A stretch of DNA of 64,000 bases from Acidobacteriota bacterium (GTDB lineage Bacteria > Acidobacteriota > Thermoanaerobaculia > UBA5066 > Gp7-AA6), in assembly GCA_020199905.1 (NCBI GenBank), contig JAIVJS010000005.1:18466-82465 (forward strand), in the 5' to 3' direction. The first letter of the stretch is position 1; every line of letters starts with the position of its first letter. The notes beneath the pieces are model-generated. The model was given only the letters and a program-made list of their open reading frames with translations. It was not told the DNA's origin and searched no databases. Both the position numbers and the translations under genes were made by a program. Shown here in pieces: positions 25,905-35,165 of the stretch.

Positions 25905-27551
25905 TCATTCAATTTCGAACTTCTGAGCGATCGGATACCGGCGCCCCTCGCCGAACGCGCGCCCGGTCACCTTCGGTCCCGGCGGAGCCTGGCGCCGCTT
26001 GTATTCGTTGCGGTCGATACGCCGCGCGATGTCCGAAGCGAGAGACAGCGGCACGCCGGCGCGCCGGGCAGCCGCGGCGGGCGCCAGCGAGTCCTCGACC
26101 AGCGCTTCGATGAGCGGGTCGAGCATCTCGTAGGGCGGCAGGGAGTCCGAGTCTTTCTGGTTCGGGCGCAGCTCGGCCGAGGGCTCCTTGTCGATCGACG
26201 CCTGAGGGATCCGCATGTTTTCGCGATTGAAGTCGCGGGCGAGCTCGTACACCAGCGTCTTGGGGACATCCGACAGCAGGGCGTACCCGCCGGCCATGTC
26301 CCCGTAGAGCGTGCAGTACCCGACGGCGAGCTCCGACTTGTTTCCGGTCGACAGAACCAGGTGGCCGTTGCGATTCGACAGCGCCATCAGGAGAGCGCCC
26401 CGGATCCGTGCCTGGAGATTTTCCTCGGCCTCGCTGCAGCCTTCTTTCCCGAAGGCGGGGCGGAGCGTGCTGCGGTAGCTCTCGAACACGGGGGAGATCG
26501 GGATCTCGAGCAGCTCGATTCGCAGGGCCTCGGCGAGAGCGCGGGCGTCGCGGAGGCTGCCCTTCGACGAGTACGGCCCCGGCATGGCGACGCCCGTCAC
26601 GTTGCCGGAGCCGAGCGACTCGACGGCCAGCGCGGCGGTGACGGCCGAATCGATGCCGCCGGAGATGCCGAGGACCGCCGTGCGGAAGCCGCACTTGGAA
26701 GCGTAGTCCGACAGGGCGAGAACGAGCGCCTGGCGGAGGAGGGAGACGGGGGCCTGCCGGCGGGGCAGAGGCCCTTTCCCATCGGGCAGGTCGACCGTCC
26801 AGAAGTCTTCCACGAAGGGACGGCTTCGTGCGGCGAGCCGCCCCGACGCGTCGAACGCGATCGAGCTTCCGTCGAAGACCAGCCCGTCGTTGCCGCCGAC
26901 GAGGTTGCACGAGACGAGCGGAGCGCGCGTGCCGCGCGCGATCTGCCGCATCATCCGCTCCCGGAACCGGTCTTTCCCGAGGACCCAGGGGGAGGCCGAC
27001 AGGTTGACATGGAGGTCCGCCGCGGCGCGTTTGACGTCCGCCACGGGATCCCGGTCGTAAAGGCGGCGCTGCTGCTTCCAGAACGTCTTGTCGTTCCAGA
27101 TGTCTTCGCAGATCGTGATCGCAATGCGGCGCGCGCCGGCCCGCACCACGAGAGGCCGGTCGCCCGGCTCGAAATACCGGGCTTCGTCGAACACGTCGTA
27201 GTTGGGGAGCAGCCGCTTCCGGTATTCGGCCACGACCCGGCCCCGGCGCGCGGCGACCGCGACGTTGAAGACGCTGCGGCCGGATCGCGACGCGTTGGGG
27301 GCGACGGACCCGAACACCCAGAGGGCGTCGCCGGCCGCCCGCGCGATCCGGTCGGACGCCGCGGACGCCTCGCGAAGAAACGTCCGCCTTTCGACGAGGT
27401 CCCTGGGCGGATATCCCGCGACCGCGAGCTCCGGAAACACGACCACGGCGGCGCCCTCCGATTCGGCGCGCCGGCCGAGGTCCAGAATCTTCGCGGAGTT
27501 TCCGTCGAAATCGCCGACGGTGGTGTCGATCTGCGCGACGGCGACGCGCAG
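25905..27551 (-). CDS. nadE: Glutamine-dependent NAD+ synthetase, apparent CTG start
   Basis: 548 aa, the full two-domain size. The N-terminal nitrilase-type glutaminase has Glu in VVVFPELAVAGYPPRDL, Lys in AEYRKRLLPNYDVFDE and Cys in TICEDIWNDK; the C-terminal ATP-PPi domain has LGISGGIDSAVTAALAV, STGNKSELAVGYCTLYGDMA and SAELRPNQKDSDSLPPYE. It amidates deamido-NAD+ using glutamine-derived ammonia. Family proteins start at M-R-V-A-x-A-Q-I; the matching codon here is CTG (27551-27549) and an in-frame TGA lies 39 nt further up with no ATG/GTG/TTG between. The first GTG is inside the glutaminase domain. Either a true CTG start or a lesion at the junction with the broken gene upstream. Confidence 0.9.
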   Translation of the reverse strand: MRVAVAQIDTTVGDFDGNSAKILDLGRRAESEGAAVVVFPELAVAGYPPRDLVERRTFLREASAASDRIARAAGDALWVFGSVAPNASRSGRSVFNVAVAARRGRVVAEYRKRLLPNYDVFDEARYFEPGDRPLVVRAGARRIAITICEDIWNDKTFWKQQRRLYDRDPVADVKRAAADLHVNLSASPWVLGKDRFRERMMRQIARGTRAPLVSCNLVGGNDGLVFDGSSIAFDASGRLAARSRPFVEDFWTVDLPDGKGPLPRRQAPVSLLRQALVLALSDYASKCGFRTAVLGISGGIDSAVTAALAVESLGSGNVTGVAMPGPYSSKGSLRDARALAEALRIELLEIPISPVFESYRSTLRPAFGKEGCSEAEENLQARIRGALLMALSNRNGHLVLSTGNKSELAVGYCTLYGDMAGGYALLSDVPKTLVYELARDFNRENMRIPQASIDKEPSAELRPNQKDSDSLPPYEMLDPLIEALVEDSLAPAAAARRAGVPLSLASDIARRIDRNEYKRRQAPPGPKVTGRAFGEGRRYPIAQKFEIE

Positions 27552-27888
27552 GGGCGATGGTCCGTCCGAAGAGGAGAAGCGGAACGACGATCACGAAGAA
27601 CGACAGGTACAACCCGAACCCGGCCGCCCAGAAAAGTCCGGAAGGCGTCGGCCACCGCTCGCGCGCCCCCGCCGCGACGAGCAGGGCCAGCGCGACCAGC
27701 AGGAGCACCGTGGCCGCGTCGGCGCCCGTCGACAGGATCCGGTCGGGAAGCGAGGCGGTGCGAGGCACCGCGGGCTCCAGGGTCGGTCCCGGGGACGGCA
27801 GCGGAAGAGAAAACGGCTCGCCGCGCTCTTCACGCAGGGGAAAGTCGAGAAGCTCGCCCGGCGGACCCGGCTCGTCCCTCCCGCTCAA
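27552..27888 (-). pseudogene. RDD-family-like membrane protein, 3' part missing
   Basis: Starts at TTG 27888, overlapping the TPR gene stop (TTGA), the same coupling used elsewhere here. After a Pro/Glu-rich leader come TASLPDRILSTGADAATVLL, a hydrophobic segment, WAAGFGLYLSFFVIVVPLLL and FGRTIAP, the pattern of an RDD protein up to its LFGxTxGK turn. Exactly there the sequence switches to NadE coding in another frame. The RDD frame has no stop until the far end of nadE, so no sensible product exists. Probably a deletion scar. Confidence 0.55.
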
Positions 27889-30017
27889 GGGCGGTGATTC
27901 AGATGCCGGACGTAGATGCGTCCCATCAGGTCGAGGTCGGTCTTCAGGTAACGCTCGGCGAACTTGCGGTGGCGGATCGCCTCGGCGTCCGCCGGGTCGA
28001 TCGTCAGAGCTTCGCCGAAAGACTGGATCGCCTTCGGGTACAGACCGTTCTGGAGCTGCGTCACGCCCTGATTGTAGTAAGCCCGGAGAAGGTACGTGCG
28101 CGCGTCCTGGTTGTCGCGGTCTTCCTGGAAGATTCTCCAGAGAACCGGGATCGCGGTCTCGTACTCGCCCTCGTTGTAGAGCTTGACCGCGGGAGTCAGC
28201 GCCGTCACCTTCTCCGCGGCGACCCCCATCGATTGCGCGAAGGTCGGGTCGTTCTTGAAGGCCGGCGCCGCCTGGCTGAACGTCTTCAAGGCCTCGATGT
28301 ACCGCTTGTCTTTCAGGGCGCGCTCGGCCGCGATCCGCATCCGCGCGGGCTCTGCATCCGCCTCCGAGGCCGGCGCGGCGGCGGCGGGGGGGGCGCCCTC
28401 GATGGCGACGACGGCGGGTCCCGGGGCGCCCGACTTTCCGAGATCGGTGATCATCCGCTGCGCCGCTTCGTGGTCGGGGCTCGAGGGCGGGATGCGGCGC
28501 AGCTCGAGCCGGGCTTCGCCGATCTTTCCCGCGCCGAGAAGCTGCTGCGCGCGGGCGAGAGACCCCGCGCTGCCCGCGGGGGCCGGGCCGGGGGCGGCGA
28601 CCGTCGCCGGAGCCGCGGCCGTCGCCTTCGGGCGGGGCGCCCGCCAAACGAGAACGTAGACGAGCACGAGGACGAGCACGGCGAACGCGCCTACCATGGC
28701 GAGAATCTTCCGCGACACCGGGAATCGCACGGTCCGGCGGGGGGCCCCGGCCGGAGCGGAAACCGCGGCGGGACTGCCGGCGGAGCCGGGGACGTCCGCC
28801 TGGGGCGCGTAGGCGTCGGCTTCCTCCCCCCCGGCCGCGCCGCCCGGGTTGGCCATCTCGGCCTGGATCCGATCCAGATAAAAGCGCGCGGTGGGCTCGT
28901 TTTCGTCGACGGCGAGGACTTCGAGGAAGAGCTCACGCGCCCCGGGCAGATCCCCGCGCTCATACGCCTCCCGGCCGTTCTTGAGCCCGTCGGAGATCTT
29001 CCGGTTGCCTTCGGCCATCTCCTGCCGCGCCTTTTCGATCCGGTTGACGGCTTCGGAGTTGTTGATGTCGATCAGAAAGATCCGGGACCAGACCTCGATC
29101 GCCTGCTGCCTCTCGCCCCTCCGGGCCGCGTCGTCGCCCTGCCGGAGGAGCCCGGCAATCTCGCGCTCGCCGGCGGCCGAGTCTTCTTCCGGCTCGAGAC
29201 TCTCGAGCGCGGACGGCTCCGACATCCCGGACATCGGGGTCGAGGAGAAGGGCTCCGGGCGCGGCGACGAGTCGGCCTCGTCCAGGTTCGAGCCGCCGCC
29301 CGCGTCCGCCCACATGTCCGCGGGGGAGCCGGGAGCCACCGCCGGTGGATTGTCGTGCAGCGGGCCCCGCAGAGAGGGGCGCGCGTCCGAGGGAGCGCCG
29401 ACCGGCTCGGCGCTCGGCGGAAGGTCGAGCGACAGGGAATCGAGGCTCAAGGCGTCCAGCCCTGCGGGGTCGCCGGCGTTGGGCGCCGCGGGCGGTTGAG
29501 AGGTCTCGGGCGGAATCTTGAGCGACACCGTGCGGCCATCGTCGAACTGGATGTCCGGCTGCTGCGTTGAGTGCCCGAACCCGCCGGAGGTCTCCGAAGT
29601 GTCGGAGAAGTCGAGATCGAGGCCGCCGAAGTCGGGCGGGGGAGGCGGCGAGGCCGGCGCCGCCGCCGGCGCGGGTCCGATGCGGCGCTCGAGCAGCGCG
29701 ACCGCGGGATGGTCGGAATCGAGGCCCCGCATCTGGTCGAGCTCGCGGCGGGCGTCCTCGTGGCGATTCTCCTCGAGAGCGGCGAGCGCTCTCTGGCGCG
29801 AGCCGTCGAAGACCGGCTGGGCGGTCTTCTTCGACCGGGCGGGCGCGAATCGGGCGTCCATCTTGAGGATGAAGTCGCACCCGATCAGGCAGTCATCCAG
29901 CTTCCCCTCCTTGAACAGGTTCAGGGTGTGCCGGAACGTGGACAGGATCTTGTCTTTGACCTCGCGGGGGAGGGAGGGGTTTCCCGGGTAGGTGCCGGGA
30001 TTGGTGTGGGCCTCCAT
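27885..30017 (-). CDS. Membrane-anchored TPR protein
   Basis: 710 aa. An N-terminal helical cytoplasmic part (KDKILSTFRHTLNLFKEGKL), long acidic Pro/Ser-rich linkers, a TPR-like pair around residues 270-370 (LRQGDDAARRGERQQAIEVW; AYERGDLPGARELFLEVLAV), one membrane helix (~437-458, MVGAFAVLVLVLVYVLVW), an Ala/Pro linker and C-terminal TPRs (~500-700: LKDKRYIEALKTFSQAAPAF; YNQGVTQLQNGLYPKAIQSF). Probably a protein-protein scaffold across the inner membrane; partner unknown. Divergent from ftcD with an 87-bp shared promoter region. Confidence 0.75.
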   Translation of the reverse strand: MEAHTNPGTYPGNPSLPREVKDKILSTFRHTLNLFKEGKLDDCLIGCDFILKMDARFAPARSKKTAQPVFDGSRQRALAALEENRHEDARRELDQMRGLDSDHPAVALLERRIGPAPAAAPASPPPPPDFGGLDLDFSDTSETSGGFGHSTQQPDIQFDDGRTVSLKIPPETSQPPAAPNAGDPAGLDALSLDSLSLDLPPSAEPVGAPSDARPSLRGPLHDNPPAVAPGSPADMWADAGGGSNLDEADSSPRPEPFSSTPMSGMSEPSALESLEPEEDSAAGEREIAGLLRQGDDAARRGERQQAIEVWSRIFLIDINNSEAVNRIEKARQEMAEGNRKISDGLKNGREAYERGDLPGARELFLEVLAVDENEPTARFYLDRIQAEMANPGGAAGGEEADAYAPQADVPGSAGSPAAVSAPAGAPRRTVRFPVSRKILAMVGAFAVLVLVLVYVLVWRAPRPKATAAAPATVAAPGPAPAGSAGSLARAQQLLGAGKIGEARLELRRIPPSSPDHEAAQRMITDLGKSGAPGPAVVAIEGAPPAAAAPASEADAEPARMRIAAERALKDKRYIEALKTFSQAAPAFKNDPTFAQSMGVAAEKVTALTPAVKLYNEGEYETAIPVLWRIFQEDRDNQDARTYLLRAYYNQGVTQLQNGLYPKAIQSFGEALTIDPADAEAIRHRKFAERYLKTDLDLMGRIYVRHLNHRP

Positions 30018-30104
30018 CAGGCGCGCTCGGCGCGTTCGAGAACCGGAAGACCGTTATCTGGGCTCACTTCCCTCGAATTATAGACTGCGCGCGGAGAAAA
30101 TCCG

Positions 30105-31010
30105 ATGCGCAGCGTCATCGAGTGCGTCCCCAACTTCTCGGAAGGGGTCGAAACTTCGCTCGTCGAGGAGATCGCCGGAGCCGTGCGCGCGGTCCCCGGC
30201 GTGCGCGTCCTGAATCTTTCCTCCGACCCCGCGCACAACCGTAGCGTGCTCACCTTTGTGGGCGACGCGGAGGGCGTCCGGGCCGGCGTTCTGGCCCTCT
30301 TCGAGGCGGCGGTGCCTCGGATCGACCTGACCCGGCACCGGGGGGAGCACCCCCGCATGGGAGCCGTCGACGTGGTGCCTCTCATCCCGATCCGCGGGGC
30401 GACACTCCAGGAGTGCGTGGCTCTCTCCCGGAAGATCGCCGAAGAGGTGGCGACGAGGTTCGGGATCCCCGTGTACCTCTACGAAGACTCGGCGGGGTCC
30501 GAAGGCCGCCGGAACCTGGCCGACGTCCGCAAGGGGGAATTCGAAGGTTTGGGATCCAGGATGGAAAGACCGGACTGGAAGCCGGACTTCGGTCCCGTCC
30601 GCCCGCACGCCACCGCGGGCGCCGTGGCCATCGGCGCCCGCGCTCCCCTCATCGCGTACAACATCAACCTCGGCACGAAGGATCTTGCCGTGGCTGACCG
30701 GATCGCGAAATCCATCCGGCACATCGGCGGCGGGTTCCGGTACGTCAAGGCGATGGCGGTCGACCTCTCGGCCCGCGGCATCGTCCAGGTCTCGATCAAC
30801 ATGACCAACTACCGGAAGACGCCGCTCCACCGCGTCTTCGAGTGCGTGCGCAGCGAAGCCGAGCGGCACGGCGTCGCGATCGTCGGATCCGAGATCGTCG
30901 GTCTGACGCCGGCCGACGCGCTCTTCATGGCGGCCGAGCACTATCTCCGCCTCGAAGGTTTCTCGAGCGAGCAGGTGCTCGAGACGAAGCTGCTGGAGGA
31001 AGAGGGTTGA
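30105..31010 (+). CDS. ftcD: Glutamate formimidoyltransferase
   Basis: 301 aa, single-domain form (without the cyclodeaminase half). Transfers the formimino group of formiminoglutamate from histidine breakdown to tetrahydrofolate, or handles formyl-glutamate. Typical blocks: SVIECVPNFSEGVE, LNLSSDPAHNRSVLTFVG, DLTRHRGEHPRMGAVDVVPL, PVYLYEDSAG and HATAGAVAIGARAPLIAYNI. ATG with GGAG 8 nt upstream; a TATAGAC-like -10 lies before it. No hut genes in the window. Convergent with ntrX, 26 nt apart. Confidence 0.93.
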   Translation: MRSVIECVPNFSEGVETSLVEEIAGAVRAVPGVRVLNLSSDPAHNRSVLTFVGDAEGVRAGVLALFEAAVPRIDLTRHRGEHPRMGAVDVVPLIPIRGATLQECVALSRKIAEEVATRFGIPVYLYEDSAGSEGRRNLADVRKGEFEGLGSRMERPDWKPDFGPVRPHATAGAVAIGARAPLIAYNINLGTKDLAVADRIAKSIRHIGGGFRYVKAMAVDLSARGIVQVSINMTNYRKTPLHRVFECVRSEAERHGVAIVGSEIVGLTPADALFMAAEHYLRLEGFSSEQVLETKLLEEEG

Positions 31011-31036
31011 GCGCTGATCGTCGTCGGCTGAGAGCT
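31011..31036. repeat. heptads between convergent ftcD and ntrX
   Basis: On the minus strand the ntrX stop TAG is followed at once by AGCTCTC and AGCCGAC units; the 26-bp gap is all the 3' sequence either gene has. Confidence 0.6.
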
Positions 31037-32395
31037 CTACTCCCTCTCCACTTCGATTCCGTAACTCTTCAGTTTCCGGTACAGGTTCGAGCGCTCGAGA
31101 TCCAGCGCTTCCGCGGCGCGGCTGACGTTGCCCCGGTGGCGGCGGAGAGCGGCGAGGATGTAGCGGCGCTCGAACTCTTCGCGCGCGTCCCGGAGCGGCG
31201 CCTCCGTAGGCACGGGAACTTCGGCCTCGTCGGTGCCCCGCCGGAAGTGGAACTCCTCGGGCGCGATCTGTTCGCCCGCCGAGAGGATCACGACGCGCTC
31301 GACGAGGTTTTTGAGCTCCCGGACGTTCCCGGGCCATCGGTGGGCCTGGAGGGCCTCCAGAGCGGCGGGCGAGAGGGCCTTCGGCTTCCGATGGAACCGC
31401 GCGGAGGCCTCGGCCAGGAAATGCCTGGCCAGAAGCGGGATGTCTTCGTACCGGTCGCGCAGCGCGGGGACCTCGATCGGGACGACGGCGAGGCGGAAGT
31501 AGAGGTCCTCGCGGAACGCCCCGCGTCCCATCTCGCCGGCGAGGTCCTTGTTCGTCGCCGAGAGGACCCGCGCGTCGGACGAAATCGCGCGGGTACCGCC
31601 CACGCGCGTGAAGCGGCCTTCCTGAAGCGCGCGGAGCACCTTCGCCTGCGTCTTGGGCGACATGTCGCCGACCTCGTCTAAGAACAGAGTCGCGCCGTCG
31701 GATTCCTCGAACTTGCCGCGGCGCTCCTCCGCCGCTCCCGTGAACGAACCTTTCTCGTGTCCGAACAGCTCGGACTCGATCAGCTCCTCGGGGATCGCGG
31801 CGCAATTCACTTCGACGAGCGGAGCGTCGGCGCGTCCCGAGAGCCGGTGGAGGGCGCGGGCGACCAGCTCCTTGCCCGTCCCGTTCTCGCCGGTAATGAG
31901 CACCCGGGCGTCCGTCGGGGCGATGCGCGCGATCTCGTCCCGCAGGCGGCGCATGGGCGCGGACTCGCCGAGCAGTGTCTCGGAGGATTCGTGGGTTCCC
32001 TTGAACGACTCGACCTGGGCGAGGAGGTCCCTCCGCTCGATCGACTTCTTCGCGGTGAGGAGCACGCGCTCCAGGGAGAGCGGCTTCTCGAGAAAGTCGT
32101 CCGCGCCGAGGCGCACCGCCCTCACGGCCGTTTCGACATTCGCGTGGCCGGAGATCATCACGACCGGAACCTGCGCGAGACGCTTTCCCGCGGCCTCGAG
32201 GATCGAAAGCCCGTCGCGGTCCTTGAGCCACACGTCCAGAAACACCAGGTCGAAGCGCTCCTCGAGGATGCGGCGCAGGCCCTCCGCGCCGGTGTCGACG
32301 GACGTCACGGCATAGCCTTCGTCGGTCAGGATCAGGGAGAGCGTCTCCCGGACTCGACGCTCGTCGTCGATGACGAGGACGCGCCTCTTCTTCAC
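31037..32395 (-). CDS. NtrX-like sigma-54-dependent response regulator
   Basis: 452 aa from GTG 32395. Receiver (1-120) with VLVIDDERRV, phospho-Asp in VFLDVWLKDRDG (~54) and K in LEKPLS. AAA+ domain (~143-380): Walker A ITGENGTGKELVAR, sigma-54 contact loop GSFTGA (~214; the common form is GAFTGA), Walker B LFLDEVGDMS, R-finger region FREDLYFRLAV. The C-terminal Fis-type HTH (RHRGNVSRAAEALDLERSNL) binds DNA. It probably activates sigma-54 promoters when phosphorylated by the coupled histidine kinase (GTGA overlap). Nitrogen or envelope/redox roles are known for NtrX; the target here is unknown. Confidence 0.9.
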   Translation of the reverse strand: MKKRRVLVIDDERRVRETLSLILTDEGYAVTSVDTGAEGLRRILEERFDLVFLDVWLKDRDGLSILEAAGKRLAQVPVVMISGHANVETAVRAVRLGADDFLEKPLSLERVLLTAKKSIERRDLLAQVESFKGTHESSETLLGESAPMRRLRDEIARIAPTDARVLITGENGTGKELVARALHRLSGRADAPLVEVNCAAIPEELIESELFGHEKGSFTGAAEERRGKFEESDGATLFLDEVGDMSPKTQAKVLRALQEGRFTRVGGTRAISSDARVLSATNKDLAGEMGRGAFREDLYFRLAVVPIEVPALRDRYEDIPLLARHFLAEASARFHRKPKALSPAALEALQAHRWPGNVRELKNLVERVVILSAGEQIAPEEFHFRRGTDEAEVPVPTEAPLRDAREEFERRYILAALRRHRGNVSRAAEALDLERSNLYRKLKSYGIEVERE

Positions 32396-34530
32396 GCCGC
32401 GGGAAGCTCGATGATGAAACGGGCGCCGCGAGGACGGTTCTCCTCCACGCGGATCGTCCCGTTGTGGTCGGCCACGATGCGGGAGACGATGGCCAGGCCG
32501 AGTCCCGTCCCTCGCCCCTTCGTCGTGAAATCCGGAAGGAAAAGCTTCTCGCGGTCGCGGGGCGCCACGCCCCGGCCGGTGTCGGTCACGGCCAGCTGAA
32601 CGCCGCGATCGCCTTCCGAGACGGTGACGACGATTTCTCCCGACGGTCCGCACGCCTCCAGGGCGTTGTCGATCAGGTTGATGAGGGCGCGCCGGATCTG
32701 CTCGGGGTCGACGTTCACGATCTCGCGGGCGAGGCGGCTCTCGACGCGTATGCGGACCCCCTCCCGCGCCCCTTCGAAGAGCCGGACGGCGGAAAGCGCA
32801 AGCGCGGGAAGGTCTGTGGGCTCCGGGCGCATCTCCGGGAGACGCGCGAACCGCGAGAACTCATCGACCAGCGACTTCAGGAAATTGACCTCCTCGACGA
32901 TGACTCGCGTGCCGCGGTCGATCGTATCCGCGATGTCGGGCTCCCTGGCCTTCCACCGTTTCGCGATCCGCTCCGCGGAGAGGCGGATCGGCGTCAGCGG
33001 ATTCTTGATCTCATGCGCGACCCGACGCGCGACCTCGCTCCACGCGGCCAGCTTCTGTTCGCGCGCGACGTGCGTCGTATCTTCGATGGCGAGCACCCAT
33101 CCGCCTCTTTCGTCCGGGGAAGGCGCCGCAAGCGGCCGGAGTGCGATCTCCAGGCGGCGCTCCCCCTCGGGGCCCGGAAGAGCGAGCTCCCGAGGCGCGG
33201 AGGGAAGATCGCCCGCCCGCGCGGCGGCGAGCGCGGAGACCAGGCTCGCGAGCTCCGGCCGGCCGCGCAGCGCGTCCATCGAGACGTCCTCTCCGAGCCC
33301 GAGAAGGGCGCGTGCGGCCGGATTGCAGACGGTGACCCGCTCCTCGGCGTCGAAGGCGAGGACGCCGGTCGTGACGGACTCGAGAACCGTCGCGAGGAGC
33401 CGCCTCTCGAGATCGACCCGCCGGTTGGAGCCCGAGAGCTCCTCGTTCGACCGCAGAAGGGCGTTGCGCGCGTCCTCCAGTCCCGCGGCCATGCGGTTGA
33501 ACGACTCGACCAGCACGCCGAGCTCGTCCTCGGCGCGGATGCCGACGCGCGCCGAGAGCTCGCCCGACTCCAGCCGGTGCGTGGACTCGGCGAGGGCGGC
33601 GATCGGCAGCGTGATCCGGCGCGCGAGCGTCAGGCCGATCCAGGCGGAGGCAAACAGGATCGCGAGCGTGATCAGGAGGAAGGTGGAGATGTTGGCTGCC
33701 TTGATCGCCGGCTTCTGCACCTCGAGCTTCTTGTATTCGGACCACGCGGCGGCGATCGACTCCATCGCGCGGGCCTCCGCGGGCGGGATGCGGGCCCCCG
33801 TCACCCAGGTCAGAGCGCCGGACGCCCGCGCCGCGCGGTATCGGTGCGAGCCGTCGCGGACGACCTCGATCCGGGTGTCCTCGCCAGCGGCGGCCGCGCG
33901 GCGAAGCGCCTCGGCGGCGATGGGAGGAATCTCTCCCGGCGCGTTCTGAACGAGAGCGATGCGCTCCGTGCCGCGATACGCCTCGACGGTGTCGAGCCGG
34001 TGCTCGCGCCGAAATGCCTCGAGGGCCGCCACCGAAGGGGCCGCGCCCCCGAACGTCTGCGCCGCCAGCCGCGCGTCGCCGAGGGTCTGGTCCGTGAGCC
34101 GGCGCTCGGCCATGTCTTCGACGGCTCGCGCGTTTCCCACGACCTCGCGCACGGGGGTCGAGAACCACCGATCGATCGACCGCTGGAGAAGGCCGGTGGC
34201 CGTGAAGAAGAGAAGCCCGATCGGGATCGCCGTCAGCCCGATGTACGTTACGAGCAACTTCGTCTTGAACTGGGAGCCGAGAGTCCGCCGCCGCCGCTCG
34301 AGCCAGGTCTTGAGCAGGGTGCGTCCCAGCACGAAGAGCACCGCGGCGATCAGCGTGATGTTGATGTAGGACAGGACGAAGAGAAGGAGACCCCGCGTGA
34401 CGGTCCCCGGCTCGTCCGCCCGCTGCTGAAGCACCGACACCGCGGTCCAGACCACGAGGACCGCGAGCACCAGCCCGACGATGAGCTTGTTGTCCTTTCG
34501 CCGCCGCTGCAGCTCGGACAGGAGACTCAC
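32392..34530 (-). CDS. NtrY-like sensor histidine kinase
   Basis: 712 aa from GTG 34530. Three N-terminal hydrophobic segments (LIVGLVLAVLVVWTAVSVL; LLLFVLSYINITLIAAVLFV; LLVTYIGLTAIPIGLLFFTA), a ~180-residue extracytoplasmic sensor region, a fourth helix, HAMP (~300-355), PAS (~375-480), H-box RRVAHEIKNPLTPIRLSAER (His ~507), and HATPase motifs NLIDNALEA, VTDTGRGVAP and [10 protein letters not shown]. This architecture and the P-L-T-P-I-R H-box are those of NtrY. Partner of the coupled NtrX-like regulator; stop of the DUF4390 gene overlaps its start. Confidence 0.9.
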   Translation of the reverse strand: MSLLSELQRRRKDNKLIVGLVLAVLVVWTAVSVLQQRADEPGTVTRGLLLFVLSYINITLIAAVLFVLGRTLLKTWLERRRRTLGSQFKTKLLVTYIGLTAIPIGLLFFTATGLLQRSIDRWFSTPVREVVGNARAVEDMAERRLTDQTLGDARLAAQTFGGAAPSVAALEAFRREHRLDTVEAYRGTERIALVQNAPGEIPPIAAEALRRAAAAGEDTRIEVVRDGSHRYRAARASGALTWVTGARIPPAEARAMESIAAAWSEYKKLEVQKPAIKAANISTFLLITLAILFASAWIGLTLARRITLPIAALAESTHRLESGELSARVGIRAEDELGVLVESFNRMAAGLEDARNALLRSNEELSGSNRRVDLERRLLATVLESVTTGVLAFDAEERVTVCNPAARALLGLGEDVSMDALRGRPELASLVSALAAARAGDLPSAPRELALPGPEGERRLEIALRPLAAPSPDERGGWVLAIEDTTHVAREQKLAAWSEVARRVAHEIKNPLTPIRLSAERIAKRWKAREPDIADTIDRGTRVIVEEVNFLKSLVDEFSRFARLPEMRPEPTDLPALALSAVRLFEGAREGVRIRVESRLAREIVNVDPEQIRRALINLIDNALEACGPSGEIVVTVSEGDRGVQLAVTDTGRGVAPRDREKLFLPDFTTKGRGTGLGLAIVSRIVADHNGTIRVEENRPRGARFIIELPAA

Positions 34531-35096
34531 GGCGAGAACCGGACGTCGAAGCGGTTCGACTCCTTCCACGGAGTCCGCGCGTCGACGGGAATGATGGTGA
34601 ACAGGTAGCCCGAGTCGAAGACGCCGCGGACCTCGACGTACAGGTTCCGGTGGGGCTCGGCTACCCCGACCCGGAACACGAGGAGGTTTTCCCGGGATAC
34701 CAGCCGACGGAGGACCTCGGCGAAGTCCCGCGTCGAAGAACGGGCGAGGGGCTTTCCGTCGAGCGTCTCCGCGATCACGTACTCCCGCGTGACGGGATCG
34801 AACGTGACCGCGACGCGGTAGCGCCTCCCGTCGATCCGGTCGTCCCACAGCCAGTGCGCGTTGTGGCGATAGAGCCGGACGTCGTATCGGATCGCGGTCT
34901 CGAGCCCCGTCTCGATCTTGCTCGCGAGCTCCGGGTTCAGGGCGCCCTCAAGGCGAAACCTCAAGAAGACGTCCGGTCCCCGGGCCTCGGCGTGCACCGC
35001 CCCCATTCGCGGCCTGACCGCCTCCTCCGCCGCCGCCGGAGCGGCGGAAAGGGCTCCCAGCAACAGAGAGAGAGGGAGCCGCAAGCCCTTGAGCAC
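34527..35096 (-). CDS. DUF4390 secreted protein
   Basis: 189 aa from GTG 35096. Signal peptide GLRLPLSLLLGALSAAPAAA, then a compact beta-rich domain: RFRLEGALNPELASKIETGL, HWLWDDRIDGRRYRVAVTFD, ETLDGKPLARSSTRDFAEVL and the C-terminal ESNRFDVRFSP. DUF4390 proteins occur directly upstream of NtrY-type kinases in many genomes and here the genes overlap (GTGA), so it probably modulates or feeds the kinase sensor domain. Molecular function unknown. Confidence 0.85.
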   Translation of the reverse strand: MLKGLRLPLSLLLGALSAAPAAAEEAVRPRMGAVHAEARGPDVFLRFRLEGALNPELASKIETGLETAIRYDVRLYRHNAHWLWDDRIDGRRYRVAVTFDPVTREYVIAETLDGKPLARSSTRDFAEVLRRLVSRENLLVFRVGVAEPHRNLYVEVRGVFDSGYLFTIIPVDARTPWKESNRFDVRFSP

Positions 35097-35165
35097 GAGG
35101 CCGATTGTAAAGGAGGGAGCCCGGACGGACTCGGCGGCTGACCCGAGTCCGTCCCGTCGAACCAG

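Noticed and set aside
25909..28647. A 912-codon open frame overlapping nadE and the TPR gene on the same strand
   Set aside because: Except for the RDD-like piece at 27.55-27.89 kb, the translation is Arg/Gly/Pro shadow sequence of nadE and the TPR gene.
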